The notes under the pieces were generated by a model. That model was not told where the DNA came from, did no database searches, and saw only the letters and a list, made by a program, of their open reading frames with translations. A stretch of DNA of 64,000 nt from Thiorhodococcus sp. (GTDB lineage: Bacteria > Pseudomonadota > Gammaproteobacteria > Chromatiales > Chromatiaceae), in the NCBI GenBank assembly GCA_029257385.1, contig JARIBS010000024.1:1-64000 (forward strand), in the 5' to 3' direction. A program made the translations under genes and the position numbers. Positions 39,159 to 51,160 of this stretch are shown piece by piece. Within the stretch, counting starts at the first letter, position 1; every line of letters starts with the position of its first letter.

Positions 39159-40021
39159 TGGACATTCGTTCGCGTCATTGGCTGGTCGCGGCCTCCGTTG
39201 CGGCCCTGGCCCACTTGGCCGTGATCGTCGGGATGCGCAAAGCGCCACCAGCGCCACCCACGCCCACTCCAGTGGTCATCCAGCTCGGCGAGATGGGCGC
39301 CCCGGAAGGAGCCTCTGGCGGCGGCTCGGCTGACGCTGCCGGAGGCCCGGGTGAGGCGCTGTCTCCGGTTGCTGCAGCACAGCCGCTACCCGCCAGTGAG
39401 CCGATCAAGGCGCAGGTCGTCGAGATGCCTCGGCAGGCGGTCGCCGTGGCAAAACCCAAGCCTAAGCCAAAACCCAAACCGACCCCCAAGCCCAAGCCGA
39501 AACCCAAGCAGGTGGAGAAGCCTAAACCGAAGCCGGAACCGACGGTTCGCCGCCGCTCGCAGGCCACCCCCAGCAACAGCGAACAATCATCCAAGAGCCA
39601 GACAAGCGGCACGGGACGCGCGACGGGCAACCGCTCGGGCGGACAGGGGACAGGCTCCGGCAAAACCGGCAGTGGGAGCGGAAAGGGCGGCAGTGGCAGC
39701 GGAAAAGGCTCGGGGTCCGGCAGCGGCACCAAAGGGACCGCCAACTACCACGGCAAGCTCGCCGCCTGGCTCAATCGACACAAGCGTTACCCGAATCGCG
39801 CCCGGCGTATGCGCCAAGAGGGCACGGTCAAGGTCACCTTCACCATCGACCGCAGGGGGCGTCTTCTCTCCCACCGCATCGTGGCCAGATCCGGCCACAC
39901 CCTGCTCGACCAAGAGGTCGAGAGCATGCTCAGACGCGCCTCCCCACTGCCGCCCTTCCCCGCCGACATGTCCCAGTCCCGGCTCACCGTGACGGTGCCA
40001 ATCCGCTTCAATCTGCGCTGA
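39158..40021 (+). CDS. tonB: TonB-family energy transducer
   Basis: The 287-residue protein overlaps the exbD2 stop by one base (TGATG). It has an N-terminal membrane anchor (HWLVAASVAALAHLAVIVGM) and a Lys-Pro repeat linker of about 45 residues (KPKPKPKPKP). A second linker built of Gly-Ser-Lys repeats spans about residues 140-190. The TonB C-terminal domain follows, with YHGKLAAWLNRHKRYPNRARRM, the GTVKVTFTIDRRGRLL strand and PLPPFPADM. It spans the periplasm to couple the proton gradient to outer-membrane receptors. The double linker is longer and more varied than in E. coli TonB. Confidence 0.92.
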   Translation: MDIRSRHWLVAASVAALAHLAVIVGMRKAPPAPPTPTPVVIQLGEMGAPEGASGGGSADAAGGPGEALSPVAAAQPLPASEPIKAQVVEMPRQAVAVAKPKPKPKPKPTPKPKPKPKQVEKPKPKPEPTVRRRSQATPSNSEQSSKSQTSGTGRATGNRSGGQGTGSGKTGSGSGKGGSGSGKGSGSGSGTKGTANYHGKLAAWLNRHKRYPNRARRMRQEGTVKVTFTIDRRGRLLSHRIVARSGHTLLDQEVESMLRRASPLPPFPADMSQSRLTVTVPIRFNLR

Positions 40022-40037
40022 TGGCCGTGATCGCGTG

Positions 40038-40081
40038 CTCGGGGGGAGCGCGACCGGATGCTGCGACGAACAGCCCCCGAG
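40038..40081 (+). terminator. Possible hairpin after tonB
   Basis: An 8-bp stem CTCGGGGG/CCCCCGAG with a long loop of about 28 bases lies 17 bp after the tonB stop. No T run follows. It is the only candidate terminator of the TonB operon that I see. Confidence 0.35.
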
Positions 40082-40386
40082 TCCACCCCCAGCCCACCTC
40101 ATCGCTCATTGCGTGAATCGCATCGCAGCTCGCGCCTTTTACCCATATAAAATGACGGGTTTTCCTTGATATCACGACCCGTCTCGGGGTCAGATAGCGC
40201 ACACTACGCGAGCGCTCGAAGCTTATTCGGCGTGTTTTCCGAAATCCCGCGAAGCCCGACATCGACGCCATCAGATCAGCGCTCCGTCCCCGTCGATTCC
40301 GTGATGCGTTTGAAGGATAAGCAACGAGTACCGTACTGGATGGAATCTGTCTGGCACGACGGAGGTGAATTTTGTTTAATCAACTG

Positions 40387-40446
40387 CTCAGTACAGTGCA
40401 TTTTACATTATAATCAAGATCTTAATTTGAAATGTACTGTACTGAG
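40387..40446. repeat. Long inverted repeat in an AT-rich gap
   Basis: A 17-bp arm (CTCAGTACAGTGCATTT) is matched, with one mismatch, by its reverse complement at 40430-40446. The 26-base AT-rich middle contains TATAAT. There is no T run and no visible target duplication. The rest of the 40082-40645 gap holds no gene that I can support. Confidence 0.75.
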
Positions 40447-40644
40447 GTTTGTGGCTATCAAGGCCAACAAAAGCACCGCCAGTGCGCGCCTTTCTCAACC
40501 TCGAGCCTGTTTCACAAGTGCACTTAATGATCGTACGGGATGCGACATGTGATAAATAGCCACTTTCCTTGCCGTTAGTGGTAAACAACGCGGTGCTTGC
40601 AAATTCCATTCAAAGGCCGCTTTCATTTCTGATGGCGCATCACA

Positions 40645-40677
40645 CAAAAAAGCCAGCGAACGTAGACGCCCGCTGGC
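40645..40677 (-). terminator. Intrinsic terminator of the fasciclin gene
   Basis: On the minus strand a GCCAGCG/CGCTGGC stem (40652-40658 with 40671-40677) is followed by TTTTTT. It lies about 70 bp beyond the stop of the fasciclin gene. Confidence 0.85.
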
Positions 40678-40745
40678 AGAAATAGGAGTGGAAGTCACAT
40701 AAAAGAAAGGTATATAGCCTCCACTACTATGGCTTGGAAGTTACT

Positions 40746-41246
40746 TCACTTCGGCATAAGCACGGTGTCGATGACATGAATGACGCCATTGTCAGCCATC
40801 ACATCTGCCTGCACTACCGTAGCGTCATCAATTTTGACCACATCGTCGCTACTGCTGATCGAAACTGATTGACCATTGACGGTTTCGGCTTCACTCAAAC
40901 CCATGACTTGCTCAGCCGTTACCTTGCCGGGCACTACGTGGTAGGTAAGAATGTCTACTAATTGTTGCTTGTTTTCCGGCTTTAGCAGGGATTCTAGCGT
41001 GCCTTCGGGTAGCTTGGCAAACGCCTCGTCAGTGGGCGCCAATACGGTATACGGGCCTTCTCCCTTCAGTGTCTCCACCAAGTCGGCTGCTTGCACAGCG
41101 GCTACCAGGGTAGAGAAGCTTCCTGCGTCTGCGGCCGTGTCGACGAGATCCTTACTGATGGCTACAGTCGATACCGAAGCGATTAAGAAAAACGTGAATA
41201 CTTGTAAAGCGGCTAGTGATTTACGTGTACTTGAAAGTGCATTCAT
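40746..41246 (-). CDS. Secreted fasciclin (FAS1) domain protein
   Basis: The 166-residue protein has a signal peptide (about residues 1-31) and one FAS1 domain. The H1 motif region is [15 protein letters not shown], followed by [14 protein letters not shown], and the closing motif is [15 protein letters not shown]1 domains mediate adhesion or envelope interactions. The gene is AT-richer than its neighbours and lies in accessory DNA. It has its own terminator at 40645-40677 and a GAGAGCTC-type ribosome-binding site. It is a single-gene unit. Confidence 0.92.
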   Translation of the reverse strand: MNALSSTRKSLAALQVFTFFLIASVSTVAISKDLVDTAADAGSFSTLVAAVQAADLVETLKGEGPYTVLAPTDEAFAKLPEGTLESLLKPENKQQLVDILTYHVVPGKVTAEQVMGLSEAETVNGQSVSISSSDDVVKIDDATVVQADVMADNGVIHVIDTVLMPK

Positions 41247-41690
41247 GTGAGCTCTCCTAATTGGTGAGCTTTGAGGCTACCATTTGTCCACTTTATGTCA
41301 AGAATATATTTCAATCAATATAGATATATTATAGACACCTAGATTTCTGCACCAGTCTGCGGTGTCTCATTGCTCACACGACTCTCAAGCAAGTTGCAGT
41401 GTTTTCCCTAACGCACTAATCTCAACCTTTTGAATAGATTAATTTTTTGGCAATAAAATATTCTATAATTATCAACGAGGATTAGATTATCATTCTTTTC
41501 TCAAATAAAAAGCTCATGGTTATAAAAGCTTTTTTAGTCGCGACCTAAATTATTACATCGTCGCCAGCCAAATTAAGGGGGCAAAGTCGTAATAACCATG
41601 ATCACTATGAGCTAACTCCCGGCTCTGGTTCATTCTGCTTACTGACCCCTTGCTCCCGGGCCATGCTCTGGGCCCAACGGTAATCCTTTG

Positions 41691-41785
41691 GGTAGTGCCC
41701 CAATCGAGAGGATCAATGCTAGCGTGAGCCCTTGACAGGGCTGGACACACTTCGATTTGCACAGCCTACGGATTGGGGCACTACC
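41691..41785. mobile_element. 95-bp MITE-like element with 8-bp target duplication
   Basis: The element has perfect 15-bp terminal inverted repeats, GGTAGTGCCCCAATC at 41691-41705 and its complement at 41771-41785. It is flanked on both sides by ATCCTTTG (41683-41690 and 41786-41793), an 8-bp target-site duplication. It is too short to encode a transposase. An 8-bp duplication fits IS1595-group transposition. It sits directly beside an IS1595-type transposase remnant. A related 93-bp element lies at 55484-55576. Confidence 0.85.
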
Positions 41786-41793
41786 ATCCTTTG

Positions 41794-42039
41794 AACCAGC
41801 ATCCGGCGCCTCCCGCAAAGATGGTTCCGACCGTCAGCGAGGCTTGATGGCGGCACTGCAAGAGCGCCCGTGTGCGCAAACGCACCGACTCGTGCTGGCG
41901 ACCACAGCGTGGGCAGATAAAGCCCTGCGGCCAACGCCACTGATCAAAGCGCCTGTTTGCACGCCTCCTCGGCCCCATACTCCTTGAGAAAATCCGACAA
42001 ACTCGAGCCTTTCTGGAGCTGAATCAGGTTCTGAGCCAT
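41794..42039 (-). pseudogene. IS1595-family transposase remnant
   Basis: On the minus strand an ATG at 42037-42039 opens MAQNLIQLQKGSSLSDFLKEYG, the classic start of IS1595-type transposases. After a frameshift near 41955 the sequence continues WPQGFICPRCGRQHESVRL and SLTVGTIFAG, which holds part of the N-terminal zinc ribbon. The MITE-like element interrupts what follows, and no DDE core is visible. It is a dead fragment. Confidence 0.8.
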
Positions 42040-42178
42040 CGCGCCTCTCCCGCAGGTTGTGGGTTGTGTCTACTCAGAGTGTAGATCAGACCTACAGATT
42101 CAGCTGAGATTCGTGAATAATCAGGTGTGAAGATGTGTGCAAGGGGATGGGCTGTGCCTGCCCATGATCAACGCTCAT

Positions 42179-42925
42179 TCATCTGAGTTTAATCGAGCCA
42201 CCATCTGCCATGAGCGTTTGCCCGGTGATATAGCGGCTATCTTCGCTCAGTAAAAAAGCAACAACGGGTGCGATATCTTTTTGAGGATCCCCAAAGCGCT
42301 GCAACGGAACCTGACTGGCAGAGTGCTCGTATTGTTCAGGGTGACTGTCTTTCCATTTCTCCACCCCTTCGGTCAGGGCCTTTGGAGAAACCACATTCAC
42401 CCGTATGTCATCTTGGGCCCATTCATTTGCTGCCACCCGGCTCAGTCCACGGATTGCCTCTTTGGCTGCCGCATAACTGGCTTGCTGCTCAAGCCCAAGC
42501 AACGCTGCTCCAGAGCCAAAATTGACGATGGATCCTCCAGATTTTGCCAATTCTGGATACGCAGCTTTCATAAAATACAAAGTTGCATTAAAGCCGGTGC
42601 CAAACGACAAAGACCAATCCTCTTGTGTAAGCTCCATCAATAGTTTTTGCCTGGAAGCATGCGCATTGTTTACGAGGCCGGTCAGTTTTCCGAACTTGGA
42701 AACTGCCAGCTTAACCGCTTTTTCGGCAGTCGATTCGCTGGAGACATCACCTTTTAAAAAAACAATTTGATCCGGATTGCTTGCGGCTATTTTGTTGCCC
42801 GCTTCTTCATTGATATCCACGGCGACAACAGACGCACCCCGCTGCGTTAGCACGGTGGTCAGTGCAGCACCTATACCAGCGGCTCCGCCCGTTACAATGA
42901 CTACTTGGTTTTTTAGATCGTTCAT
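42179..42925 (-). CDS. Short-chain dehydrogenase/reductase (SDR)
   Basis: The 248-residue protein is a classical SDR. It has the cofactor loop VTGGAAGIGAAL, an Asp after the second strand (VAVDINEEA) suggesting NAD(H), the NNAHAS motif (a variant of NNAG), a catalytic Ser region NFGSGAALLG, and YAAAKEAI with the Tyr and Lys. It ends with ITGQTLMADGGSIKLR, as FabG-like enzymes do. The substrate is unknown. Base composition is lower in GC than the core genome, and it stands alone between IS debris and glcF. Acquisition by transfer is likely. Confidence 0.9.
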   Translation of the reverse strand: MNDLKNQVVIVTGGAAGIGAALTTVLTQRGASVVAVDINEEAGNKIAASNPDQIVFLKGDVSSESTAEKAVKLAVSKFGKLTGLVNNAHASRQKLLMELTQEDWSLSFGTGFNATLYFMKAAYPELAKSGGSIVNFGSGAALLGLEQQASYAAAKEAIRGLSRVAANEWAQDDIRVNVVSPKALTEGVEKWKDSHPEQYEHSASQVPLQRFGDPQKDIAPVVAFLLSEDSRYITGQTLMADGGSIKLR

Positions 42926-43121
42926 TCTTTGGACCTCTGAATTAAATCAACTTGCGCTGTCGCATCTCACAACTAGAATTCGATAAGCCGCCTAACAACA
43001 GCATTACCACTGAGTATAATCTCGATGTTGATTCTCGTCATATCACTGAGCGGTAGCCGTTCAGGCCAGGGAAATCGCATCACATTTCTCTGATATTCGA
43101 GACTTTTTATGAGATCGCCGA

Positions 43122-43162
43122 TTTTACCGAGGTTTTCGATGCTTCGAAAATCAGCTTGGTAA
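43122..43162. repeat. Imperfect hairpin upstream of the SDR and downstream of glcF
   Basis: Nested stems TTTACC/GGTAAA (outer) and TTTTCGA/TCGAAAA (inner) fold this 41-bp stretch, with small bulges. It lies 22 bp beyond the glcF stop on the minus strand. It could be a bidirectional terminator-like structure. Confidence 0.5.
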
Positions 43163-43183
43163 AGATCTTAAACAGGCTCTATT

Positions 43184-46404
<3,221 letters not shown>

Positions 46405-46408
<4 letters not shown>

Positions 46409-46689
46409 AAAAACCCAACGACCGGGCAAGCGATGCCATCGACCGCCGCGCAAAACGGATGCAAGCGGCGCGTGAGAATCCCGGCGCAAGCCCGCTGCGC
46501 GGCATCGGTGTTTTCGGGATGATCGGATGGTCGATCGCGGTTCCCACTGTGGGCGGAGCCTTCCTGGGAATCTGGCTCGACGAGGTCGCGCCGCAGACGT
46601 TTTCCTGGACGATCGCGCTGATTGTCGCGGGCGTGCTGATGGGCGGGGTACTCGCCTGGCGATGGGTGCAAAAAGAAGGAGGTGATTGA
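46405..46689 (+). CDS. atpQ: N-type ATPase subunit AtpQ (AtpZ/AtpI-like)
   Basis: The 94-residue protein overlaps atpC by four bases. It has a basic cytosolic N-terminus, then two membrane helices (GIGVFGMIGWSIAVPTVGGAFLGIWL and TIALIVAGVLMGGVLAWRWV), as in AtpZ/AtpI proteins that help assemble the c-ring. The position between atpC and atpR matches AtpQ of N-ATPase operons. Confidence 0.85.
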
Positions 46690-46985
46690 TGGCGGGTTTT
46701 GACTGGAGCGGATTCCTGCTCGGGGCGCTTGCGGGCGGTGCGCTGAGCGCGCTGTTCTTTGCGGGACTAGCCTGGGGCATGAAACTCGCGCTGAGACGTC
46801 CCAATCCCACCGCGATTCTGCTGCCGAGCGCGGCACTGCGCATCGCGGCACTGCTGGGCGGCGGCTGGGTGGTCGCGGCGCTGCTGGGCGTTGCCGGGGC
46901 CGTCGGTTTCGGGCTGGCTTTTATCGTGTTGCGCACGATCCTCGTGGCACGCCTGCGCACGACGTTTCAGTCGGAGAGCGTCTGA
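46689..46985 (+). CDS. atpR: N-type ATPase subunit AtpR
   Basis: The 98-residue protein starts at the ATG that overlaps the atpQ stop by one base; a TTG one codon earlier is less likely. Three predicted membrane helices are present, with Arg residues inside or next to them (ALRRPNPTAILLPSAALRIAALL, VLRTILVARLR). AtpR is a small membrane protein found only in N-ATPase operons. Its conserved Arg residues are thought to bear on the ion path. Confidence 0.82.
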   Translation: MAGFDWSGFLLGALAGGALSALFFAGLAWGMKLALRRPNPTAILLPSAALRIAALLGGGWVVAALLGVAGAVGFGLAFIVLRTILVARLRTTFQSESV

Positions 46986-47674
46986 TGGAACTGACACCTG
47001 ACACGATCATCGTCTTCTCGGTGGGCGGCATTGCGATCAACGCAACGATTTTCTTCACCTGGATCATCATGGCGCTGTTGGTCGGGGTCGCTTGGCTGAT
47101 GACGCGCAAGCTGCGCCCCGACGTGCCGCCAAACCGCTGGCGCACCATGCTGGAGGTCATCGTCAAGGGGATCGAGGGCCAGATCGTCGAAATCACCGGC
47201 GGGCCGGTACGGCGGGTGCTGTACTTCGCGGGGACGCTGTTTTTGTTCATCGTCGTCTCCAACGTGCTGGCGGTGGTTCCGGGGTTCCATGCGCCCACCG
47301 GGTCGCTTTCGACCACGGTGGGTCTCGCCCTCGCGGTGTTGGTCTCGGTGCCGATCTTCGGTATCGCCAGCCGGGGGGTGAGAGGTTACCTCAAGTCCTA
47401 CCTCGAACCTACGTGGTTCATGCTGCCCTTCAACATCATCGGCGAAATGTCACGCGGGCTTTCCCTGGCCATCCGTCTGTACGGCAATATCATGAGCGGC
47501 GCCGTCATCGTGGCGATCCTGCTTGGTGTCGCGCCGTTTTTCTTTCCCGTGCTGATGAATATGCTGGGACTGCTGACCGGGGTGATCCAGGCGTATATCT
47601 TCGCGATCCTCGCCACAGTCTATATCGCGTCCGCCACCGAAGAGTCGCACAAACAAAAGGAGTCCAAATTATGA
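46985..47674 (+). CDS. atpB: N-type ATPase subunit a
   Basis: The 229-residue membrane protein has five or six helices. The key stator arginine is in LSLAIRLYGNIMSG, which faces the carboxylate of the c-ring. The helix ending GLLTGVIQAYIFAILATVYIASA is the usual last a-subunit helix. It forms the ion half-channels. Its start overlaps the atpR stop by one base (TGATG). Confidence 0.94.
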   Translation: MELTPDTIIVFSVGGIAINATIFFTWIIMALLVGVAWLMTRKLRPDVPPNRWRTMLEVIVKGIEGQIVEITGGPVRRVLYFAGTLFLFIVVSNVLAVVPGFHAPTGSLSTTVGLALAVLVSVPIFGIASRGVRGYLKSYLEPTWFMLPFNIIGEMSRGLSLAIRLYGNIMSGAVIVAILLGVAPFFFPVLMNMLGLLTGVIQAYIFAILATVYIASATEESHKQKESKL

Positions 47675-47961
47675 CTGATCTCGCTCTCATCGCCGCTGTG
47701 TCGATCTTTACCGCCGGACTGACCGTCGCGATTGGTGCGATCGGCCCGGCGCTTGGCGAAGGCCGCGCGGCCGCCAGCGCACTTGCGGCCATCGCACAGC
47801 AGCCCGATGCCGGAGCGACGCTCTCGCGCACACTGTTTGTCAGCTTGGCGATGATCGAATCGACGGCAATCTACTGTTTCGTCGTCGCGATGATCCTGAT
47901 CTTCGGCAACCCATTTTGGACTGCCGCGCTCGAAGCGGCAGCACAGACGACAGGAGGTTGA
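47671..47961 (+). CDS. atpE: N-type ATPase subunit c
   Basis: The 96-residue hairpin protein overlaps the atpB stop by four bases (ATGA), with GGAG upstream. Helix 1 carries IGPALGEGRAAASA with Glu30, and helix 2 carries MIESTAIY with Glu63, Ser64, Thr65 and Tyr68. The second set is the Na+-type ligand pattern (E-S-T...Y). Glu30 stands where Na+-translocating c-rings such as that of Ilyobacter have Gln. It lacks the extended N-terminal signal of some c subunits. The coupling ion, Na+ or H+, cannot be settled from sequence. Confidence 0.95.
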   Translation: MTDLALIAAVSIFTAGLTVAIGAIGPALGEGRAAASALAAIAQQPDAGATLSRTLFVSLAMIESTAIYCFVVAMILIFGNPFWTAALEAAAQTTGG

Positions 47962-47965
47962 GCCG

Positions 47966-48736
47966 ATGTCGGTGGACTGGATTACTGTCGCCGCCCAGAT
48001 TGCCAATTTCCTGGTGTTGGTCTGGCTCCTGAAGCGCTTTCTTTACCGGCCGATTCTCGATGGTATTGACGCGCGCGAGGCCGAGATTGCCGCGCGCATG
48101 GGCGAGGCACAACGCATCCGCGAGGCAGCCAAAGCCAAGGAGAGCGAGTTTGCGCAGCGCGTTGCGGGATTGGAATCTGAACAATCCGGCGTACTCGACA
48201 GCGTCCGCGCCGAAGCGCAAGCGTCGCGCGAGAAGATGATCACCGAGACGCGTGAGCAGCTTGCGGCAGAGCGCACGGCGTTCGCGCGCGATCGGCGGGC
48301 CGAGGCGGCACGTTACGCGACCGCCTTGCAGAAATCCGCAGCCGAGGCGTTGCTTGCGCTCACGCGCAAGGCGCTGATGGAACTCGCCGACGAGACCCTC
48401 GAAGAACGCATCGTCATCCAGGCAGGCCGTCAGATCGATGCGTCCCGACAGGAGTTGCTGGAGGCCGCCGCCGGCGCCGATGAGGCCATCGTGACCACGC
48501 GGGAGAGCCTTTCGGACGCGATGCGCGCGGACTTGACTCAGCAGGCGGCGGAACGCCTGCCCGACGTCAGGCTGCGTTTTGCGACCGATCCGGCTCAGGC
48601 TCCGGGTTTGATCCTGCGTATCGGCGGGGTTCAAATCGGCTGGACTCTGGACAGCTATGTCGAAGAGCTGGCGGCGATGGTGGAAGACCGGATCACCGAG
48701 AAAGGCCATGCACAGGGGGCGCCCGATGCCGCCTGA
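47966..48736 (+). CDS. atpF: N-type ATPase subunit b with delta-like C-terminus
   Basis: The 256-residue protein is about 100 residues longer than a usual b subunit. An N-terminal membrane helix ([25 protein letters not shown]) is followed by a long charged coiled coil. The last 60 residues ([33 protein letters not shown]) resemble the end of delta subunits. The operon has no separate atpH, so this part probably replaces delta as the stator clamp on the F1 head. Confidence 0.9.
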   Translation: MSVDWITVAAQIANFLVLVWLLKRFLYRPILDGIDAREAEIAARMGEAQRIREAAKAKESEFAQRVAGLESEQSGVLDSVRAEAQASREKMITETREQLAAERTAFARDRRAEAARYATALQKSAAEALLALTRKALMELADETLEERIVIQAGRQIDASRQELLEAAAGADEAIVTTRESLSDAMRADLTQQAAERLPDVRLRFATDPAQAPGLILRIGGVQIGWTLDSYVEELAAMVEDRITEKGHAQGAPDAA

Positions 48737-50255
48737 GGACCAATATCGCAGCCTCGATCCGACCGTGATCATCGAGGCGTTGACCAACGCCCCGGCACCT
48801 CGGCCCCGGATCGAAGAGGTCGGGCGCGTGATCCAGCTGGGCGACGGCATCGCTTCCGTCACCGGGCTGGACCGTGCGCTATCGGACGAGCTGCTGGAAT
48901 TCGCCAGTGGCGTGCGCGCGCTGGTGCTCGATCTGGAGCCGGGGCGCCTCGGCGTTGCACTGCTGGGACCGTCCGAGGCGGTACGCATCGGTGAGGATGT
49001 GCGCCGCACCCGCAAGGTCGCCAGCGTCCCGGTGGGCGAGGCCCTGTTGGGTCGGGTGGTCAATGCCATGGGCAGCCCGCTCGATGGCGGAGCGCCGATC
49101 AGTGCGCCGCAACGCCCCGTCGAGGTTGAGGCGCCGCCAATCCTCGACCGCTCGCCGGTCACACGACCACTGGCGACGGGCCTCAAAGCAGTGGATGCGG
49201 CGGTGCCCGTGGGGCTTGGTCAGCGCCAGTTGATCATCGGCGACCGACAGACCGGTAAGACCTCAATCGCGGTCGATACCATGCTGAACCAGAAAGACAC
49301 GGATGTCGTCTGCATCTACTGCGCCATCGGTCAGCGCGGCGATGCCGTGGCCAAGGTCATCGGCGCGCTGAAAGACGGCGGCATGATGGATCGCAGCGTG
49401 GTCGTCACGGCAGGCGACGAGGATGCGCCGGGCCTCTCGTTCGTCGCGCCCTATGCCGCGATGTCCATTGCCGAGAGTTTTGCCGATCAGGGCCGCGACG
49501 TACTGGTGGTGCTCGATGACATGACGCATCACGCACGCTCTTACCGCGAGCTGTCGCTGCTGCTGCGCCGCCCACCGGGTCGCGAGGCGTTTCCCGGTGA
49601 CATCTTCTATGTCCATGCGCGCCTGCTGGAGCGTGCGGGCCAGTTCGCCGAGCATGCCGGGAACGGGTCGATCACCGCGCTGCCAGTGGTCGAGACGCAG
49701 GCCGAGAACCTCTCCGCCTATATCCCAACCAACCTGATCTCGATCACAGACGGCCAGATCTATCTCTCGCCGCGTCTGGTGCGCAGGAATCAGTTCCCAG
49801 CGGTCGATCTTGGCGTTTCTGTCTCACGCGTCGGCGGCAAAGCGCAGGCGCGTGCCTTCCGCAATCTCGCGGGCAATCTGCGCGTCACGCTGTCGCAGTT
49901 TGAGGAGCTGGAGGATTTCTCTCGCTTCGGCACGCGCCTTGACGACGCGACGCGCGCGCAGCTCGCCCGCGGCGCGGCCGTGCGCGCCGCACTGCGTCAA
50001 CCCGAGCGCCAGCCGCTGCCGGCCGTGACCCAGTTGGCGATGCTGATTGCCGCGACCACGGGTCGCTTCGACGATCTGTCGGAAATGGAGATCGTCCATG
50101 GCATGGAGCGCATCGCCGAGGCGGTATCCAAGGCGCAAACCGACGCGATCCGTGCCCGTATCGCCGCGAACGCCGCGCTGACGGATGCCGACCAGGCCAG
50201 CCTGCTGGACATCGCGCGCAAGGCGCTGGAAAACAAATATGAGCCAGACGCTTGA
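48726..50255 (+). CDS. atpA: N-type ATPase alpha subunit
   Basis: The 509-residue form begins at the ATG at 48726 (MPPEDQYRS), overlapping atpF by 11 bases. It has the non-catalytic nucleotide site with Walker [29 protein letters not shown], and [17 protein letters not shown]. The [22 protein letters not shown] block near residue 370 is an alpha-subunit hallmark. Together with three betas it forms the head of the enzyme. Confidence 0.95.
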   Translation: MPPEDQYRSLDPTVIIEALTNAPAPRPRIEEVGRVIQLGDGIASVTGLDRALSDELLEFASGVRALVLDLEPGRLGVALLGPSEAVRIGEDVRRTRKVASVPVGEALLGRVVNAMGSPLDGGAPISAPQRPVEVEAPPILDRSPVTRPLATGLKAVDAAVPVGLGQRQLIIGDRQTGKTSIAVDTMLNQKDTDVVCIYCAIGQRGDAVAKVIGALKDGGMMDRSVVVTAGDEDAPGLSFVAPYAAMSIAESFADQGRDVLVVLDDMTHHARSYRELSLLLRRPPGREAFPGDIFYVHARLLERAGQFAEHAGNGSITALPVVETQAENLSAYIPTNLISITDGQIYLSPRLVRRNQFPAVDLGVSVSRVGGKAQARAFRNLAGNLRVTLSQFEELEDFSRFGTRLDDATRAQLARGAAVRAALRQPERQPLPAVTQLAMLIAATTGRFDDLSEMEIVHGMERIAEAVSKAQTDAIRARIAANAALTDADQASLLDIARKALENKYEPDA

Positions 50256-51159
50256 GGCACTGACCCAACGTGCCGCGACGATGCAGGGCATTCGCGGCAT
50301 CGTCCACACAATGAAGACGCTCTCGGTGGTCAACGCGCATCCCTACGAACAGGCGGCACAAGCCATTGAGGGCTGGCGCCACAGTGTGCTCGACGGCTTG
50401 CAGGCCCTTGCGCGGATGCACGGCCCTTTGAGCCAGCCGGCCGATGCCGGGGCGCTGCCGGTCCTGATCGCCTTCGGTTCCGACCAGGGACTGTGCGGCA
50501 ACTACAACGAAATCGTGGCAGAGGCGCTGGCGGAGCATCCCGCAGCGCAGGGCGAGGCTCACATCCTGTGCATCGGCGCGCAGATGGAGGACGCGCTGCA
50601 CGGCGTGGGACTGCGCACCCAAGCGACCCTGATGACACCAGCCAGCGCCGACGGGCTGGGGCGACTTGCCAGCGAACTTGTCACCCGGATCGATGCTGCG
50701 CGCGCCGCGACGCGCCAAGAGATTACCGTCACGCTCGCCTTCACCGAACGCGCCGCGCACGGCGAGCAGGGAGCGGTTGTGCGCCAGATCCTGCCGCTGG
50801 ATCCGGCATTGGTCCGCGATCTTACAGACCGGCCTTGGACCTCGCGCAGCCTGCCGTATTTCGACTTGCCGCCACGCGTGCTCCTGTCGGCGCTGATGCG
50901 CAACTATCTGTTTGCGAGCCTCTTTCGCGTCACGGCTGAAGCCCTGGTCACTGAGAACGCCGCCCGGCTCGCGCGGATGCAGCAGGCCGAGAAGAGCATC
51001 GACGAACGCTTGGAAGAGCTCACCTCCCAGACGCGCACCGCGCGGCAGTCGGCGATCACCGAAGAACTACTCGACGTCATCGCCGGGTTTGAGGCGCTGA
51101 AGAAACGACGCGCCCGGCCGAACGATGCGCAATCCAGCGCTACGGATGTAGAAGCATAA
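50239..51159 (+). CDS. atpG: N-type ATPase gamma subunit
   Basis: The product has 306 residues from the ATG at 50239, overlapping atpA by 17 bases. The N-terminal helix carries the gamma motif ([18 protein letters not shown]). [12 protein letters not shown] marks the Rossmann-like fold, and the C-terminal helix ([29 protein letters not shown]) completes the rotating stalk. It is the last gene of the operon. The stop lies one base from the stop of the converging RND gene. Confidence 0.93.
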   Translation: MSQTLEALTQRAATMQGIRGIVHTMKTLSVVNAHPYEQAAQAIEGWRHSVLDGLQALARMHGPLSQPADAGALPVLIAFGSDQGLCGNYNEIVAEALAEHPAAQGEAHILCIGAQMEDALHGVGLRTQATLMTPASADGLGRLASELVTRIDAARAATRQEITVTLAFTERAAHGEQGAVVRQILPLDPALVRDLTDRPWTSRSLPYFDLPPRVLLSALMRNYLFASLFRVTAEALVTENAARLARMQQAEKSIDERLEELTSQTRTARQSAITEELLDVIAGFEALKKRRARPNDAQSSATDVEA

Positions 51160-51160
51160 T

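Noticed and set aside
40166-40552. Possible 128-residue gene in the gap after tonB
   Set aside because: It runs through the long inverted repeat, has no ribosome-binding site and reads as random low-GC sequence.
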